This document shows, in pieces, positions 40,939 through 48,935 of a DNA stretch of 64,000 nucleotides. The notes under the pieces are model-generated. The model had not been told where the DNA came from and searched no databases. It was given only the letters and a program-made list of their open reading frames with translations. Both the position numbers and the translations under genes were made by a program. Each line of letters begins with the position of its first letter. Positions within the stretch are counted from its first letter, which is position 1. Source of the DNA: Rhodococcus sovatensis. Lineage in GTDB: Bacteria; Actinomycetota; Actinomycetes; Mycobacteriales; Mycobacteriaceae. The DNA is taken from contig NZ_CP147846.1 in NCBI RefSeq assembly GCF_037327425.1, positions 5,704,001-5,768,000 on the forward strand, written 5' to 3'.

Positions 40939-42126
40939 ATGAACGACAAAGCACGCACACACAGGATCGCAGTGATCGGCCTCGGTGCCGTCGGCTCCAT
41001 GACGGCATGGCAATTGGCCTCCAAGGGCTTCAAAGTCGACGGATACGACCGTTTCGCACCGGGCAGTGACCACAGTGGCGCCGGCGGTTCCACCAGGATG
41101 TTCAGGACGATCTATCCGGAGAGCCCGAACTACTCTGGGCTGCTGGAGAAATCGAGCACGATGTGGCGTGAACTCGAACGCGCATCGGGCCTGTCGCTCA
41201 TGGTAAGCACGGGTGCTCTGACCATCAGCACACCTGATTCCGTGATGGTGAGTAGTACCGTCGCCGCGGCAGAGGCCGCAAAGGTGGAGTACGAAATTCT
41301 GGACCCCGCGACAACTCTCGCGCGGCATCCGGGACAGATTCTCCGCGACGACGAAGTCGCCGTCTTCGATCCCGGTGCAGGTGTCATTCGATCCAACGCC
41401 GCCATCGTTGTCGCCGCCGACCGTGCAGAGGCCCTCGGTGCCCGAATCCTCTCGCACACCGAGGTATTCGAGATCAGCGCCATCGGTGGCGGCTATCGCG
41501 TGTCGTCATCGTTCGGGGTCGAGCAGTATGACCTCGTGGTCGTTGCCGCGGGAGGAGTCAGTGCAGCCCTGCTGCCGCAGTTCGCAGACAAACTGGTGAC
41601 CCGCCAGCTGACCACCACCTGGCACGTGGCCCGCGAGCCGCAATCGGCGGATCCTGCCAGCTGTCCGCTTGTGCTCCGACGTTCCGGGCCGAGCCGATCT
41701 TTCGGAACCCAGTGCGCGCTCGACGCGAGCACGGTGAAAGTTGGCTTGCTGTGGGATCGTGACGATGCGGTGAGCGAGACCGACGGCTTCGCACTGTCGG
41801 TGCCATCGGAGTGGGAGGCACTGACCGCCGAGTGCCTAGCGGACCTGTACCCGAACGTGTATCCGCAGTCCGTGCGAACGCAGACCTACGCAGACGCATT
41901 CAGCAAAGATGGTCACGGCTACGTCGGTGAATTGCCCGGTGCACCCGGAATGTTCGTCGCAACCGGATTCTCTGCTCACGGGTTCAAGATTGCTCCGGCC
42001 ATAGGTGCGCTCGTGACAGATCTGATCACTACCGGGTTCTCGCCGCTGCACATCGACGAGCTACGCGCGGACCGTGTCAGCACTGCCGACGGTGGCACGG
42101 GGCTGCTCTGGGTACGGCCCGCATGA
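40939..42126 (+). CDS. FAD-dependent amine/amino-acid oxidase, sarcosine oxidase-like
   Basis: A 395-residue DAO-superfamily flavoenzyme. RIAVIGLGAVGSMTAWQLAS binds ADP, GYDRFAPGSDHSGAGGSTRM is the SoxA/MTOX segment with a His, and GMFVATGFSAHGFKIAPAIG is the C-terminal flavin-site turn. It shares its domain order and several motifs with the oxidase at 31310. AGGAG precedes ATG 40939. It follows the binding-protein gene in the same operon, so it probably oxidises the imported N-substituted amino acid to an imine that RidA then hydrolyses. Confidence 0.88.
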   Translation: MNDKARTHRIAVIGLGAVGSMTAWQLASKGFKVDGYDRFAPGSDHSGAGGSTRMFRTIYPESPNYSGLLEKSSTMWRELERASGLSLMVSTGALTISTPDSVMVSSTVAAAEAAKVEYEILDPATTLARHPGQILRDDEVAVFDPGAGVIRSNAAIVVAADRAEALGARILSHTEVFEISAIGGGYRVSSSFGVEQYDLVVVAAGGVSAALLPQFADKLVTRQLTTTWHVAREPQSADPASCPLVLRRSGPSRSFGTQCALDASTVKVGLLWDRDDAVSETDGFALSVPSEWEALTAECLADLYPNVYPQSVRTQTYADAFSKDGHGYVGELPGAPGMFVATGFSAHGFKIAPAIGALVTDLITTGFSPLHIDELRADRVSTADGGTGLLWVRPA

Positions 42127-42187
42127 CGCAGAACTCTCGTATCCAGGTCACACACGACACATCCGCAATTGCTACAGAGGACACCGT

Positions 42188-42619
42188 ATGAGCGCAGTGG
42201 ACAATACCCTCGACCGAGCAACCCCGGCCTTTGTGCCGGCCATGCAGGCCGGGAACCTGATTTTCACCTCGGGTCAGCTCCCCCTCGTCGACGGCACGCT
42301 CGCGGCGACGGGCAAGGTCGGCCGCGACATAGACAGTGTCCGCGCTGCCGAACTCGCCGAGGTGTGCACCAGGAACGCCCTGGGTGTTCTCGAGTCGATC
42401 GTGGGCGACCTCGACCGCGTCAGAGTAGTGAAGGTGGTGGGTTTCGTGGCCTCCGTTCCCGAGTTCACCGGACAGCCCGCAGTGATCGATGCTGCGAGTC
42501 GACTGTTGACAAAGGTGCTGGGCGAGCGTGGATCTCATGCCCGCAGTGCAGTAGGGGTGGCGGCGCTTCCTCTCGACGCCCCGGTCGAGGTGGAACTGAT
42601 CGCAGAGATAGTCGGCTGA
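42188..42619 (+). CDS. RidA/YjgF/YER057c family imine deaminase
   Basis: A 143-residue protein with AGNLIFTSGQLPLVDGTLAA, the middle RNALGVLESIVGDLDRV helix, and the C-terminal HARSAVGVAALPLDAPVEVE, where the arginine is the position that binds the carboxylate of the imine in active RidA. AGAGGA precedes ATG 42188. Its place directly after an amine oxidase fits removal of reactive 2-aminoacrylate-like or imine products. Confidence 0.9.
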   Translation: MSAVDNTLDRATPAFVPAMQAGNLIFTSGQLPLVDGTLAATGKVGRDIDSVRAAELAEVCTRNALGVLESIVGDLDRVRVVKVVGFVASVPEFTGQPAVIDAASRLLTKVLGERGSHARSAVGVAALPLDAPVEVELIAEIVG

Positions 42620-42653
42620 CGTCGAACCTCGAGAGCGCAGCAGGAGCGGTTCT

Positions 42654-42854
42654 ATGCAGGACGAGATCGCCGACGGTGCCTCGATTCTGAGCTACGTTCG
42701 CGATCCCGCCGTCGAATGTGCAGTGGCAGAACGAATCGATTACGGGATCAAGGTCCTACACGCGTCCTGGGGCAGTGCGGCCGCGCTGTGGACGGAGATC
42801 GCCCGTACTACCGGAAGACCGGGGACGATGTGCAGTATCGCTGTCACTGGTTGA
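42654..42854 (+). pseudogene. Flavin-containing (EthA-like Baeyer-Villiger) monooxygenase fragment
   Basis: The 66 codons encode DGASILSYVRDPAVECAVAE, RIDYGIKVLHASW and GSAAALWTEIARTTG. These match the stretch between the first and second Rossmann folds of EthA/MymA-type monooxygenases (ASILSYVRDTA..., YGHKVLRASWSS...LWTV). The FAD-binding N terminus and everything after the NADPH motif are missing. A ribosome-binding-like AGGAG lies upstream, but the piece cannot fold into an enzyme. Bases 42855-43019 contain nothing recognisable. Confidence 0.7.
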
Positions 42855-43019
42855 GTTCGTGCGAGTTCGGGGAGGAGACCTGACACCGGTGCTCGGGCTT
42901 CCACTTCGTAATATGATCGCCTGCAGCCACGGCCGACTACCGTCCTCGCTGCTCCCGAAAATACTCGCTGGATTTCGGGTGTGAAACGATTTCCGAAGAG
43001 CCCCAAATCGGCGACTTCT

Positions 43020-43264
43020 GCCCGCGATGGCGGCAGTCGGCAGCGCGTTTCCGAGAGGGGTCTCCAGTCCCGCCACGACCCCGGTCGTTCCGCACGCGAT
43101 AGAACCTTCGGTGCAGAGGGCTTCCCACGGTCAGTCACCGGTACTACCGTCTGGCACCTCCGAGCCTGTACACACGACGGACAGCTTTCTGTCGGTACGT
43201 GTCACAAACAGGGCGGACACGAACGGGCTACTGTCCGCGACGGGGGCGAGTGGACTATCGGCTC
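43020..43264 (-). pseudogene. Second ACT-domain protein remnant
   Basis: On the minus strand a single frame reads SSPFVSALFVTRTDRKLSVV then CTGSEVPDG, a TGA stop, and PWEALCTEGSIACGTTGVVA then GLETPLG. The pattern TRTDxxLSVVC...VPDG...GTTGVVAGLxTPL matches the N-terminal and start of the C-terminal ACT domain of the family seen at 30662. The in-frame stop (about 43133-43135) and loss of similarity after PLGN show decay. Its 5' end has become fused in frame with the alpha/beta hydrolase remnant. Confidence 0.6.
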
Positions 43265-44072
43265 CACTCGAGTCGGTGAGCCACTTGTCTATTTCGACCG
43301 TGGTGGCCGGCAGGGCGTCGCCGTCGAACACCATGTGGTCAGCTCCTGGTATGGAAACGAATGTGCCGCGCGAATATTTTGATGCAGTCACCCGAGCCAC
43401 TCGGGGTGCAACGATGCGGTCGCGATTGCCGCTGATCGCAAGTACTGGCGTGGTGATGCGGTCGAAGTGCACCCGCGCTGCTCTCGATCGGTCGAGCCAG
43501 GGAAGTCCCATTTCCCAGTAGGCGCGTCCGGACTCGGTCACCAGGGTTTCGAACATCTTGCGGCCGTCTTGTTCGCTCATGTTGCCCGCGGCGCCCCATA
43601 TAGAATCGCTCCTAGGTGGGGTACAGCGGTTTGGTCCACGGCCGGAGCTGAAGGTAGTGGCTGTAGAACAGACGCAGCATGGACGGGTAGGCGTTGAAAA
43701 TTCCTGCGGCCGGTGCGGGCGCGGCTGCGGTCGACCCGACGTTCTCGGTGCGTTCCGCGACGAGCTGGGCCAGCAACCCGCCCATCGACAGCCCGACGAT
43801 CAACGGAGCGGAATCGAACTCAGCGGTGAGAGCGACGAGGTCGTCGACGTAGTCCCGCAGACTCAACGGTGCGATGTGCGGGCCCCTTCGAGTAGCGGTA
43901 GTTCGTGGTGGCGGAGCGTGGGTGTACGTACCTTGAATCCGCGTTGCTCGAACAGCTCGCGCGCAGGTGCCCAGGAGTCACCGTTGCACCAGGTGCCGTG
44001 AATGAGCAGAACGTTCTTCGATCGATCCGTTCGGAGTGGGCTTCCTCGAGATGAACTCGAGCGCGTTCCCAC
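43265..44072 (-). pseudogene. Alpha/beta hydrolase pseudogene with at least three lesions
   Basis: Three frames together give one hydrolase. NVLLIHGTWCNGDSWAPARE (oxyanion strand, HGTW) is followed after a frameshift near 43872 by LIVGLSMGGLLAQLV (nucleophile GLSMGG), then a TAG at 43612-43614 where WERFY would be expected, then an extra G in a GGGG run near 43600, and finally PVLAISGNRDRIVAPRVA and PGADHMVFD with the acid and histidine. All catalytic elements can be found, so inactivation is probably recent. Neighbour of a monooxygenase remnant, as in BVMO-esterase clusters. Confidence 0.8.
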
Positions 44073-44214
44073 TGTTCGACACCAGGGCGCAAATGGTCGC
44101 AGCTAACCTCGACGATCAGGTGAATCGCCCTGCCGCCGCTCCTTGACCAAGAGCCACCTATGACATAAGCTCTCTACCATCTAGTAGGTAGTCAACGGCG
44201 AGGGGCTCTTCATC

Positions 44215-44599
44215 GTGGGTCAATTCGAGAATCGCAAATTGTTGGTCGTGGGCGGGACCAGCGGAATTGGCCTGGAGGCTGCTCGTATGGTGGCGCAGCC
44301 GACAGTGCGCGGGGGGTTGGTCGACACGTTGCGTGGTGGGCGACATCGACATCGGCGTCAACGCAGTCGCTCCTGCCATCGTCCAAACCAGAATCTTCGA
44401 GCGCTTCATCCCAGGAGACAAGCTTGACGACGCGATGGCGGAATTCCACAGTCTTCACTCGATCGGTCGCAACGGAACTGTCGAAGACGTCGCCGAGACG
44501 ATCGTATTTTTGTTGTCGGACAAAACTTCCTGGGTGACGAAACAGTTCGATATTTCGACACAACCGTACAACTCGATTCTAGAAGGAGAAGCGTTATGA
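44215..44599 (+). pseudogene. SDR pseudogene with internal deletion and altered 3' end
   Basis: The first frame encodes a normal SDR start, NRKLLVVGGTSGIGLEAARM, then loses homology. After about 44340 another frame gives the SDR C-terminal part, DIGVNAVAPAIVQTRIFE and NGTVEDVAETIVFLLSDKTS. The whole centre, including NAG and the Tyr-Lys active site, is gone, and the expected TGAxWDVDGG ending is replaced by unrelated residues. Not functional; its stop overlaps the next gene. Confidence 0.8.
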
Positions 44600-44931
44600 C
44601 CAACGAATGGCAAGACCGACTCAAGGGCTTGATCAAGAGCACCAGTGGCTTCAAGAAAGCGGCCCCGGAGGTGGCGCACGCTTTTCATGCGTTCGAGGAG
44701 GCAACGCGGGCGAGTGACATGCTCGACGCCAAGACTCACGAGCTGATCTCGCTGGCCGTTGCTGTCACCACTCGGTGCGAAGGGTGCATCACGGCGCATG
44801 CAGTCGCTGCAAAGAATGCCGGGGCCACCGAAGCCGAGGTCGCTGCGGCACTCGGAACCGCAATTTCGCTCAATGCCGGTGCAGCCTATGTATATTCATC
44901 GAAGGCCCTCGACGCTTTCCAGTCGTTGTGA
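44596..44931 (+). CDS. Carboxymuconolactone decarboxylase/AhpD-like protein
   Basis: A 111-residue helical protein. The redox motif is CEGCITAHAVAAKNAG (Cys-x-x-Cys-x3-His) as in AhpD-like peroxidase adaptors. AGAAGGAG precedes ATG 44596. It overlaps the OsmC gene by four bases, giving a compact two-gene peroxide-defence unit. It is intact although genes on both sides are decayed. Confidence 0.9.
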   Translation: MTNEWQDRLKGLIKSTSGFKKAAPEVAHAFHAFEEATRASDMLDAKTHELISLAVAVTTRCEGCITAHAVAAKNAGATEAEVAAALGTAISLNAGAAYVYSSKALDAFQSL

Positions 44932-45476
44932 GCGCGACCAACGGGATCGACGTCGCGGCTTTCAAGCAGTTTTCTGACGCGGTCGACAAGACCCCGGACA
45001 ACGCGGGCGCGAGGTTCTTCGTCAGTACCGAGTGGAAGGGACAGACTCGTACTGTCGCCACTGTGAAGTCGTACGACCTTCGCGGTGAAACGCACGAGCG
45101 AGACTTCACCATCGAGGCCGACGAGCCGAACGAGTTGCTCGGAACCAATACGGCACCGAACCCGCAGGAACTGTTGATGGCGGCTCTCAATGCCTGTTTG
45201 GCGGTGGGGTACTCCGTCGTCGCGGCGAAGATGGGGGTCACCCTCCGCTCACTGAAAATCGACACCTCGGGCGAGCTGGACCTCCGTGGCTTCCTCGGGT
45301 TGGACCAATCGGTCAATCCCGGGTACGACGAGGTTCGATACACGGTGACGGTCGATGCCGACGGCACCGATGAGCAGCTCGAGCAGATCCACCAGGCGGT
45401 AATGGCGATTTCGCCCAACTACGCGAACTTCGCCAAGCCGATTCGGATGATCCCGACTCTCGATATCGTTCGCTAG
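44928..45476 (+). CDS. OsmC-family protein
   Basis: A 182-residue OsmC-like protein with NPQELLMAALNACLAVGYSV carrying the first, peroxidatic-type cysteine. At the position of the second cysteine (before the ANFAKPIRM segment) the sequence is SPNYANFAKP, so the resolving cysteine is absent. It would need an external reductant, possibly the AhpD-like partner. GTG 44928 overlaps the AhpD-like stop. It may reduce organic peroxides or bind a hydrophobic electrophile. Confidence 0.88.
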   Translation: MSATNGIDVAAFKQFSDAVDKTPDNAGARFFVSTEWKGQTRTVATVKSYDLRGETHERDFTIEADEPNELLGTNTAPNPQELLMAALNACLAVGYSVVAAKMGVTLRSLKIDTSGELDLRGFLGLDQSVNPGYDEVRYTVTVDADGTDEQLEQIHQAVMAISPNYANFAKPIRMIPTLDIVR

Positions 45477-45539
45477 GTTACGTCTGCTCGTCGGCGCGAC
45501 TGGGCGAAGCCGATCTCGAAAGAGGAGTACTCCGAGTAC

Positions 45540-45887
45540 TCGTGACTCGCTCATCGCGACGACCGAACAGCTGATCCGGTCGAGGGGATAATACTCGGCC
45601 TTCAGCTACGCCGACTTGGAAAAGCGCATAGGAATACGGAAAGCAAGTATTCACTACCACTTTCCGACTAAGGAGGACCTCGGGGTCGCGTCGTCGAAAC
45701 GTATCTTGCTGAGTTGGAGGGCCAGCTCACGGCCATCGACGGTTCCGGCACCGAGGCTTTGGAACGCCTATGCGCATTCGCAGGCGCGAACTTCGTGAGT
45801 TGGGGACAGGGTACCCGGCGAGATGTCGACGTATTCGCCATCGGACGCATTCTGGGCCTCGACCCTTCGAAGGTGAACAACCGATAG
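45540..45887 (+). pseudogene. TetR-family regulator pseudogene
   Basis: TRDSLIATTEQLIRSRG, a TAA stop, YSAFSYADLEKRIGIRKASI then HYHFPTKEDLGVA give a complete TetR DNA-binding domain interrupted by one stop codon (about 45589). A frameshift follows near 45689, after which VETYLAELEGQLTAIDGSGT continues in another frame to a premature end. No clear start codon is left. It probably once controlled the decayed SDR/OsmC region. 45888-46102 contains no other feature. Confidence 0.8.
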
Positions 45888-46102
45888 CGCATCTCGACTG
45901 CACAGGGCGAGGCGGCAGCTTTTTTCCAACCCGCCATCGATCTCAGATGTCGGCTGTATAGGCCGCGACATATCTGGCCGCAGGGAGTGTATCCACTGTT
46001 TCGGGTGCCCACCCGGCTGACGTACCGCCTCGGTTGAACAAAGTGTTAAAGTCGGATCACACAAATTTGACAGGCTGCGACTTCGCGAAGAGGGGGCTGT
46101 GC

Positions 46103-46855
46103 ATGGGTGCCCGATCGATAATCGACGGTGCGCCGGTACCCAAAAGGCTGCAGGGGATGGATGCAGAGTCCATCAACTGCGTCCTCGAGTTTCTGGTATC
46201 GCCTCTCCAAGCAGCTGTTCCGCAACCGACGGAAGTTGTGTTGCACGATCTGCAGCGCATTCCGAATACGGTACGGGCCATCGCCGGCGTAGTCACGGGT
46301 CGCGGAATCGGTGACCCGCCCACCGACAAGTTGCTGGAGCGGGTTGCGGCAGGGGATCTGAGCCACGAAATCGGATACCGCTCGAATCTGCCAGACGGTC
46401 GGATATTGCAGAGCACGACCATCATCTACACGGACAAGGACGGTCGAGCCGCCGCAGCACTTTGTCTGAACACGGATGTGTCGGCCTGGACAACCATGCG
46501 TGCTTCGATGGACAGGTTCGTCCTCGGGCACGAAATCTTGTCCCAAACACAACCATCGTCGGCGAATCAACAGTCGATAGCGATGCCGTTATCGGGCAAC
46601 GGAAGTGAGTACTTTCCGCACAGCGTCGAGGATTTGAGCGACCGACTCATCGATGCGGCCATCACCGCTGTCGGCATTCCTGTCGCCAGAATGCGCAAAG
46701 AACACAAGGTGGATGTGGTGGCCGAGTTGAACCGACGTGGATTTTTCATGATCAAGCAAGCAGCGGAAACCGCCGCCGCGGCTCTGGGTGTCACGAGGTT
46801 CACGATCTACAACTACCTCAACGAAGTGAGTGATGGACCTGAGGACAGCACGTAG
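46103..46855 (+). CDS. YheO/DauR-like PAS plus HTH transcriptional regulator
   Basis: A 250-residue regulator with PTEVVLHDLQRIPNTVRAIA, GDPPTDKLLERV and ALCLNTDVSAWTTM in the YheO domain, and VGIPVARMRKEHKVDVVAEL, RRGFFMIKQAAETAAAALGV and TRFTIYNYLNEV in the HTH domain. ATG 46103 is preferred because AGAGGGGGC lies seven bases upstream; an in-frame TTG at 46034 is weaker. Very similar to the regulator at 34810, so the two may have arisen by duplication and control neighbouring amino-acid modules. Confidence 0.87.
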   Translation: MGARSIIDGAPVPKRLQGMDAESINCVLEFLVSPLQAAVPQPTEVVLHDLQRIPNTVRAIAGVVTGRGIGDPPTDKLLERVAAGDLSHEIGYRSNLPDGRILQSTTIIYTDKDGRAAAALCLNTDVSAWTTMRASMDRFVLGHEILSQTQPSSANQQSIAMPLSGNGSEYFPHSVEDLSDRLIDAAITAVGIPVARMRKEHKVDVVAELNRRGFFMIKQAAETAAAALGVTRFTIYNYLNEVSDGPEDST

Positions 46856-46940
46856 GCCGATCGATCTGTCCGGGTCGGCTGGTACGTAGTTCCTTCGCAC
46901 AGTCGACGGCGTCGGCTGCCGAGTGGGACACGGCAACTGC

Positions 46941-46968
46941 GCCTGACTTCGAGCCCGCGGAGTCAGGC
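46941..46968. terminator. Hairpin terminator between convergent genes
   Basis: GCCTGACT (46941-46948) and AGTCAGGC (46961-46968) pair perfectly around a 12-base loop. The right arm overlaps the stop codon of the PatB-type gene (46963). It lies between the YheO-like regulator and the converging PatB gene. Confidence 0.6.
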
Positions 46969-48168
46969 CTTCGCTGCTTCGCCCATTCGCTGGACAGCGG
47001 TGCGGAGTGTATCGGGGGAGCAGGCGAAGTTCAGTCGGACGTGCCCTGCCCCGCCGGTTCCGAAGACGTGCCCCGAGCTCAACGCCACTCGGGCCCGGTC
47101 GAGGAACAATGCGGCAGGGCCGTCGAGTTCGGTCACCACACCTGGTTCGCGGAACGTGTTCCCGCCCTCGAATCCCAACGGCCGACAGTCGATCCACGCA
47201 AGATAGGTGCCTTCCGGTTTGGTGTAGCGCACGCTGGGAAGATGGTGAGCGAGTAGCTCCCCGAGCAGTCTGCGATTATCTGTCAATCCGTTGAGCATCA
47301 AGTCGAGCCAGTCGCTCGTGTCCTCGAATGCTGCAGAGTGCGCGATGACACCCAAATGTGAAGGACCGTGACCCACTTCCTCCGGCATCCGCCGAAGATC
47401 GGCTTCCGCTTCGGTGCCGGCGATAACCAAGGCTGCCTTGAGGCCTGCGAGATTCCAGCCTTTGGTTGCCGACATCAGCGAGAAGGCGTTCTCGGTCCCA
47501 TCGACACTGAGATACGGGACGAAGTCGGCACCGTTCAACACGACGGGGGCGTGAATCTCGTCGGCAATCACCCTGACCCCGTGCTTGCGCGCGAGTTGCG
47601 CCACAGCCGTCAGTTCCTCCCGCGTGTGCACCGTGCCGGTCGGATTGTGCGGGTTGCACAACAGGTACGCGGCATTTCGGCCTCGCCCGACAGCTGTCTC
47701 GAACGCTGCCTCCAGAGCTTCCAGGTCGATGCGAAGATCGGCGTTCAACGGTGCCTCGAGGATCGACCGCGAGTCGTGGCCCACGAATGCGTAGAACGGG
47801 GGGTATACAGGGTTGTTGACGATGACCGAATCGCCCGGGGCGGTGACCAAACGGAGAACTTCGACGATGCCCAGCATGACGTCGGGAACGACTGCGGACC
47901 GCTCGACGGCAACGCCGTCCCAACCCCAGTGGCGTTGCGCGAAACCGTGCAGCGCCTCCGCGTATCGGGTGCCAGCGGCATAGCCGGTGTCGCCGAGGCT
48001 GATTGCCTCGGTGAGCGCATCGACAACTGCAGGTGCCTGCGCGATGTCCATCTCGGCAACCCACAGGGGCAGGACGTCGTCGGGGTGCGTCCGCCACTTG
48101 ATGCTCGTTCGCCGGCGCAGTTGTTCCAGGGTGACCTCGGCGAACGGATTGCCAGCGCTGTCAGACAT
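46963..48168 (-). CDS. MalY/PatB-family PLP aminotransferase / C-S beta-lyase
   Basis: A 401-residue fold-type I PLP enzyme. IKWRTHPDDVLPLWVAEMDI is the PatB start signature, NNPVYPPFYAFV and LCNPHNPTGTVHTREEL are substrate and cofactor segments, VIADEIHAPVVL holds the PLP-binding aspartate, and SATKGWNLAGLKAAL holds the Schiff-base lysine. The family cleaves cystathionine, cysteine conjugates or related thioethers to ammonia, pyruvate and a thiol. Separated by one base from the RidA gene upstream, which would clear its 2-aminoacrylate product. Confidence 0.93.
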   Translation of the reverse strand: MSDSAGNPFAEVTLEQLRRRTSIKWRTHPDDVLPLWVAEMDIAQAPAVVDALTEAISLGDTGYAAGTRYAEALHGFAQRHWGWDGVAVERSAVVPDVMLGIVEVLRLVTAPGDSVIVNNPVYPPFYAFVGHDSRSILEAPLNADLRIDLEALEAAFETAVGRGRNAAYLLCNPHNPTGTVHTREELTAVAQLARKHGVRVIADEIHAPVVLNGADFVPYLSVDGTENAFSLMSATKGWNLAGLKAALVIAGTEAEADLRRMPEEVGHGPSHLGVIAHSAAFEDTSDWLDLMLNGLTDNRRLLGELLAHHLPSVRYTKPEGTYLAWIDCRPLGFEGGNTFREPGVVTELDGPAALFLDRARVALSSGHVFGTGGAGHVRLNFACSPDTLRTAVQRMGEAAKA

Positions 48169-48169
48169 G

Positions 48170-48613
48170 TTAGGAGCCTACTGCCGCGGGGGTTTCGGAC
48201 GGTGCGAGGCGCACGACCATCTCCACTTCCACGCACGCGTTGCGGGGAAGCGATGCGACACCGATGGCCAGACGAGCATGACCGTCGGCCCCTCCGATCT
48301 CGTCGTTTACGACCTGGGACGCTGCATCGATCACTGTGGGCGCATCACTGAAACCCGTTGACACACAGACGTAGCCGCTCAGTTTGACGACGGACTGGAC
48401 CTCGCGAGCACCACCGTCGAAGTCGCGTGCGACACGGAGGCAATTATGCGTGGCCAGGCGCGCGGCCTCGCGGGCATCATCGACCGTGACCTCGGAACCA
48501 ACTCGGCCCGGATGGATGAGGGACCCGTCGTGAACCGGCAACTGACCTGAGACAAACAGCAGATCGCCTGCGAGGACGGCGCTTCGATACAGCGGGAGCG
48601 TGTGTGTGGTCAC
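48170..48613 (-). CDS. RidA/YjgF family imine deaminase
   Basis: A 147-residue RidA protein: AGDLLFVSGQLPVHDGSLIH, ATHNCLRVARDFDGG and HARLAIGVASLPRNACVEVE with the carboxylate-binding arginine. GTG 48613 is preceded by GAAAGGACTCTC. First gene of a two-gene operon with the C-S lyase. About as diverged from the RidA at 42188 as expected for separate family members. Confidence 0.9.
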   Translation of the reverse strand: MTTHTLPLYRSAVLAGDLLFVSGQLPVHDGSLIHPGRVGSEVTVDDAREAARLATHNCLRVARDFDGGAREVQSVVKLSGYVCVSTGFSDAPTVIDAASQVVNDEIGGADGHARLAIGVASLPRNACVEVEMVVRLAPSETPAAVGS

Positions 48614-48695
48614 GAGAGTCCTTTCGTAGGAGCACGACCTTGTGAGATCGCCTCAAATTTCTGTGTAAAGGCTACCGAAATTCCGTACAAAATCA

Positions 48696-48711
48696 ACAGT
48701 ATGTTTACTGT
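48696..48711. promoter_or_regulatory. Perfect inverted repeat between RidA and permease genes
   Basis: ACAGTA-TGTT-TACTGT is a perfect 6+6 repeat in the 322-base divergent gap 48614-48935, 83 bases from the RidA start. The gap holds no gene. The repeat may be the operator for the RidA-PatB operon. TTGAGGA (48924-48930) is the ribosome-binding site of the permease gene. Confidence 0.55.
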
Positions 48712-48935
48712 GGGCTGATCGAGTACATCCGCAATCGGCTAAACGCGCGCTTCTGAACAGCCGAAATGCAGCCAATCTCGATTGGGTATTGATTTTGTGG
48801 TGTCGATCACTGATGATTCAACCGATGGTTGAAGCAAGTCGTGATGTCCCTTGCTCTGCCGAGCGACGTACCGAATTGGTGCGCCACCATGCCGCGCCGT
48901 CTCGACGACGGATGCCCCCATAATTGAGGACCGAT

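Noticed and set aside
42654..42854. Small independent gene of 66 codons
   Set aside because: Its whole length matches an internal segment of EthA-like monooxygenases, so it is a fragment, although a ribosome-binding-like sequence precedes it.
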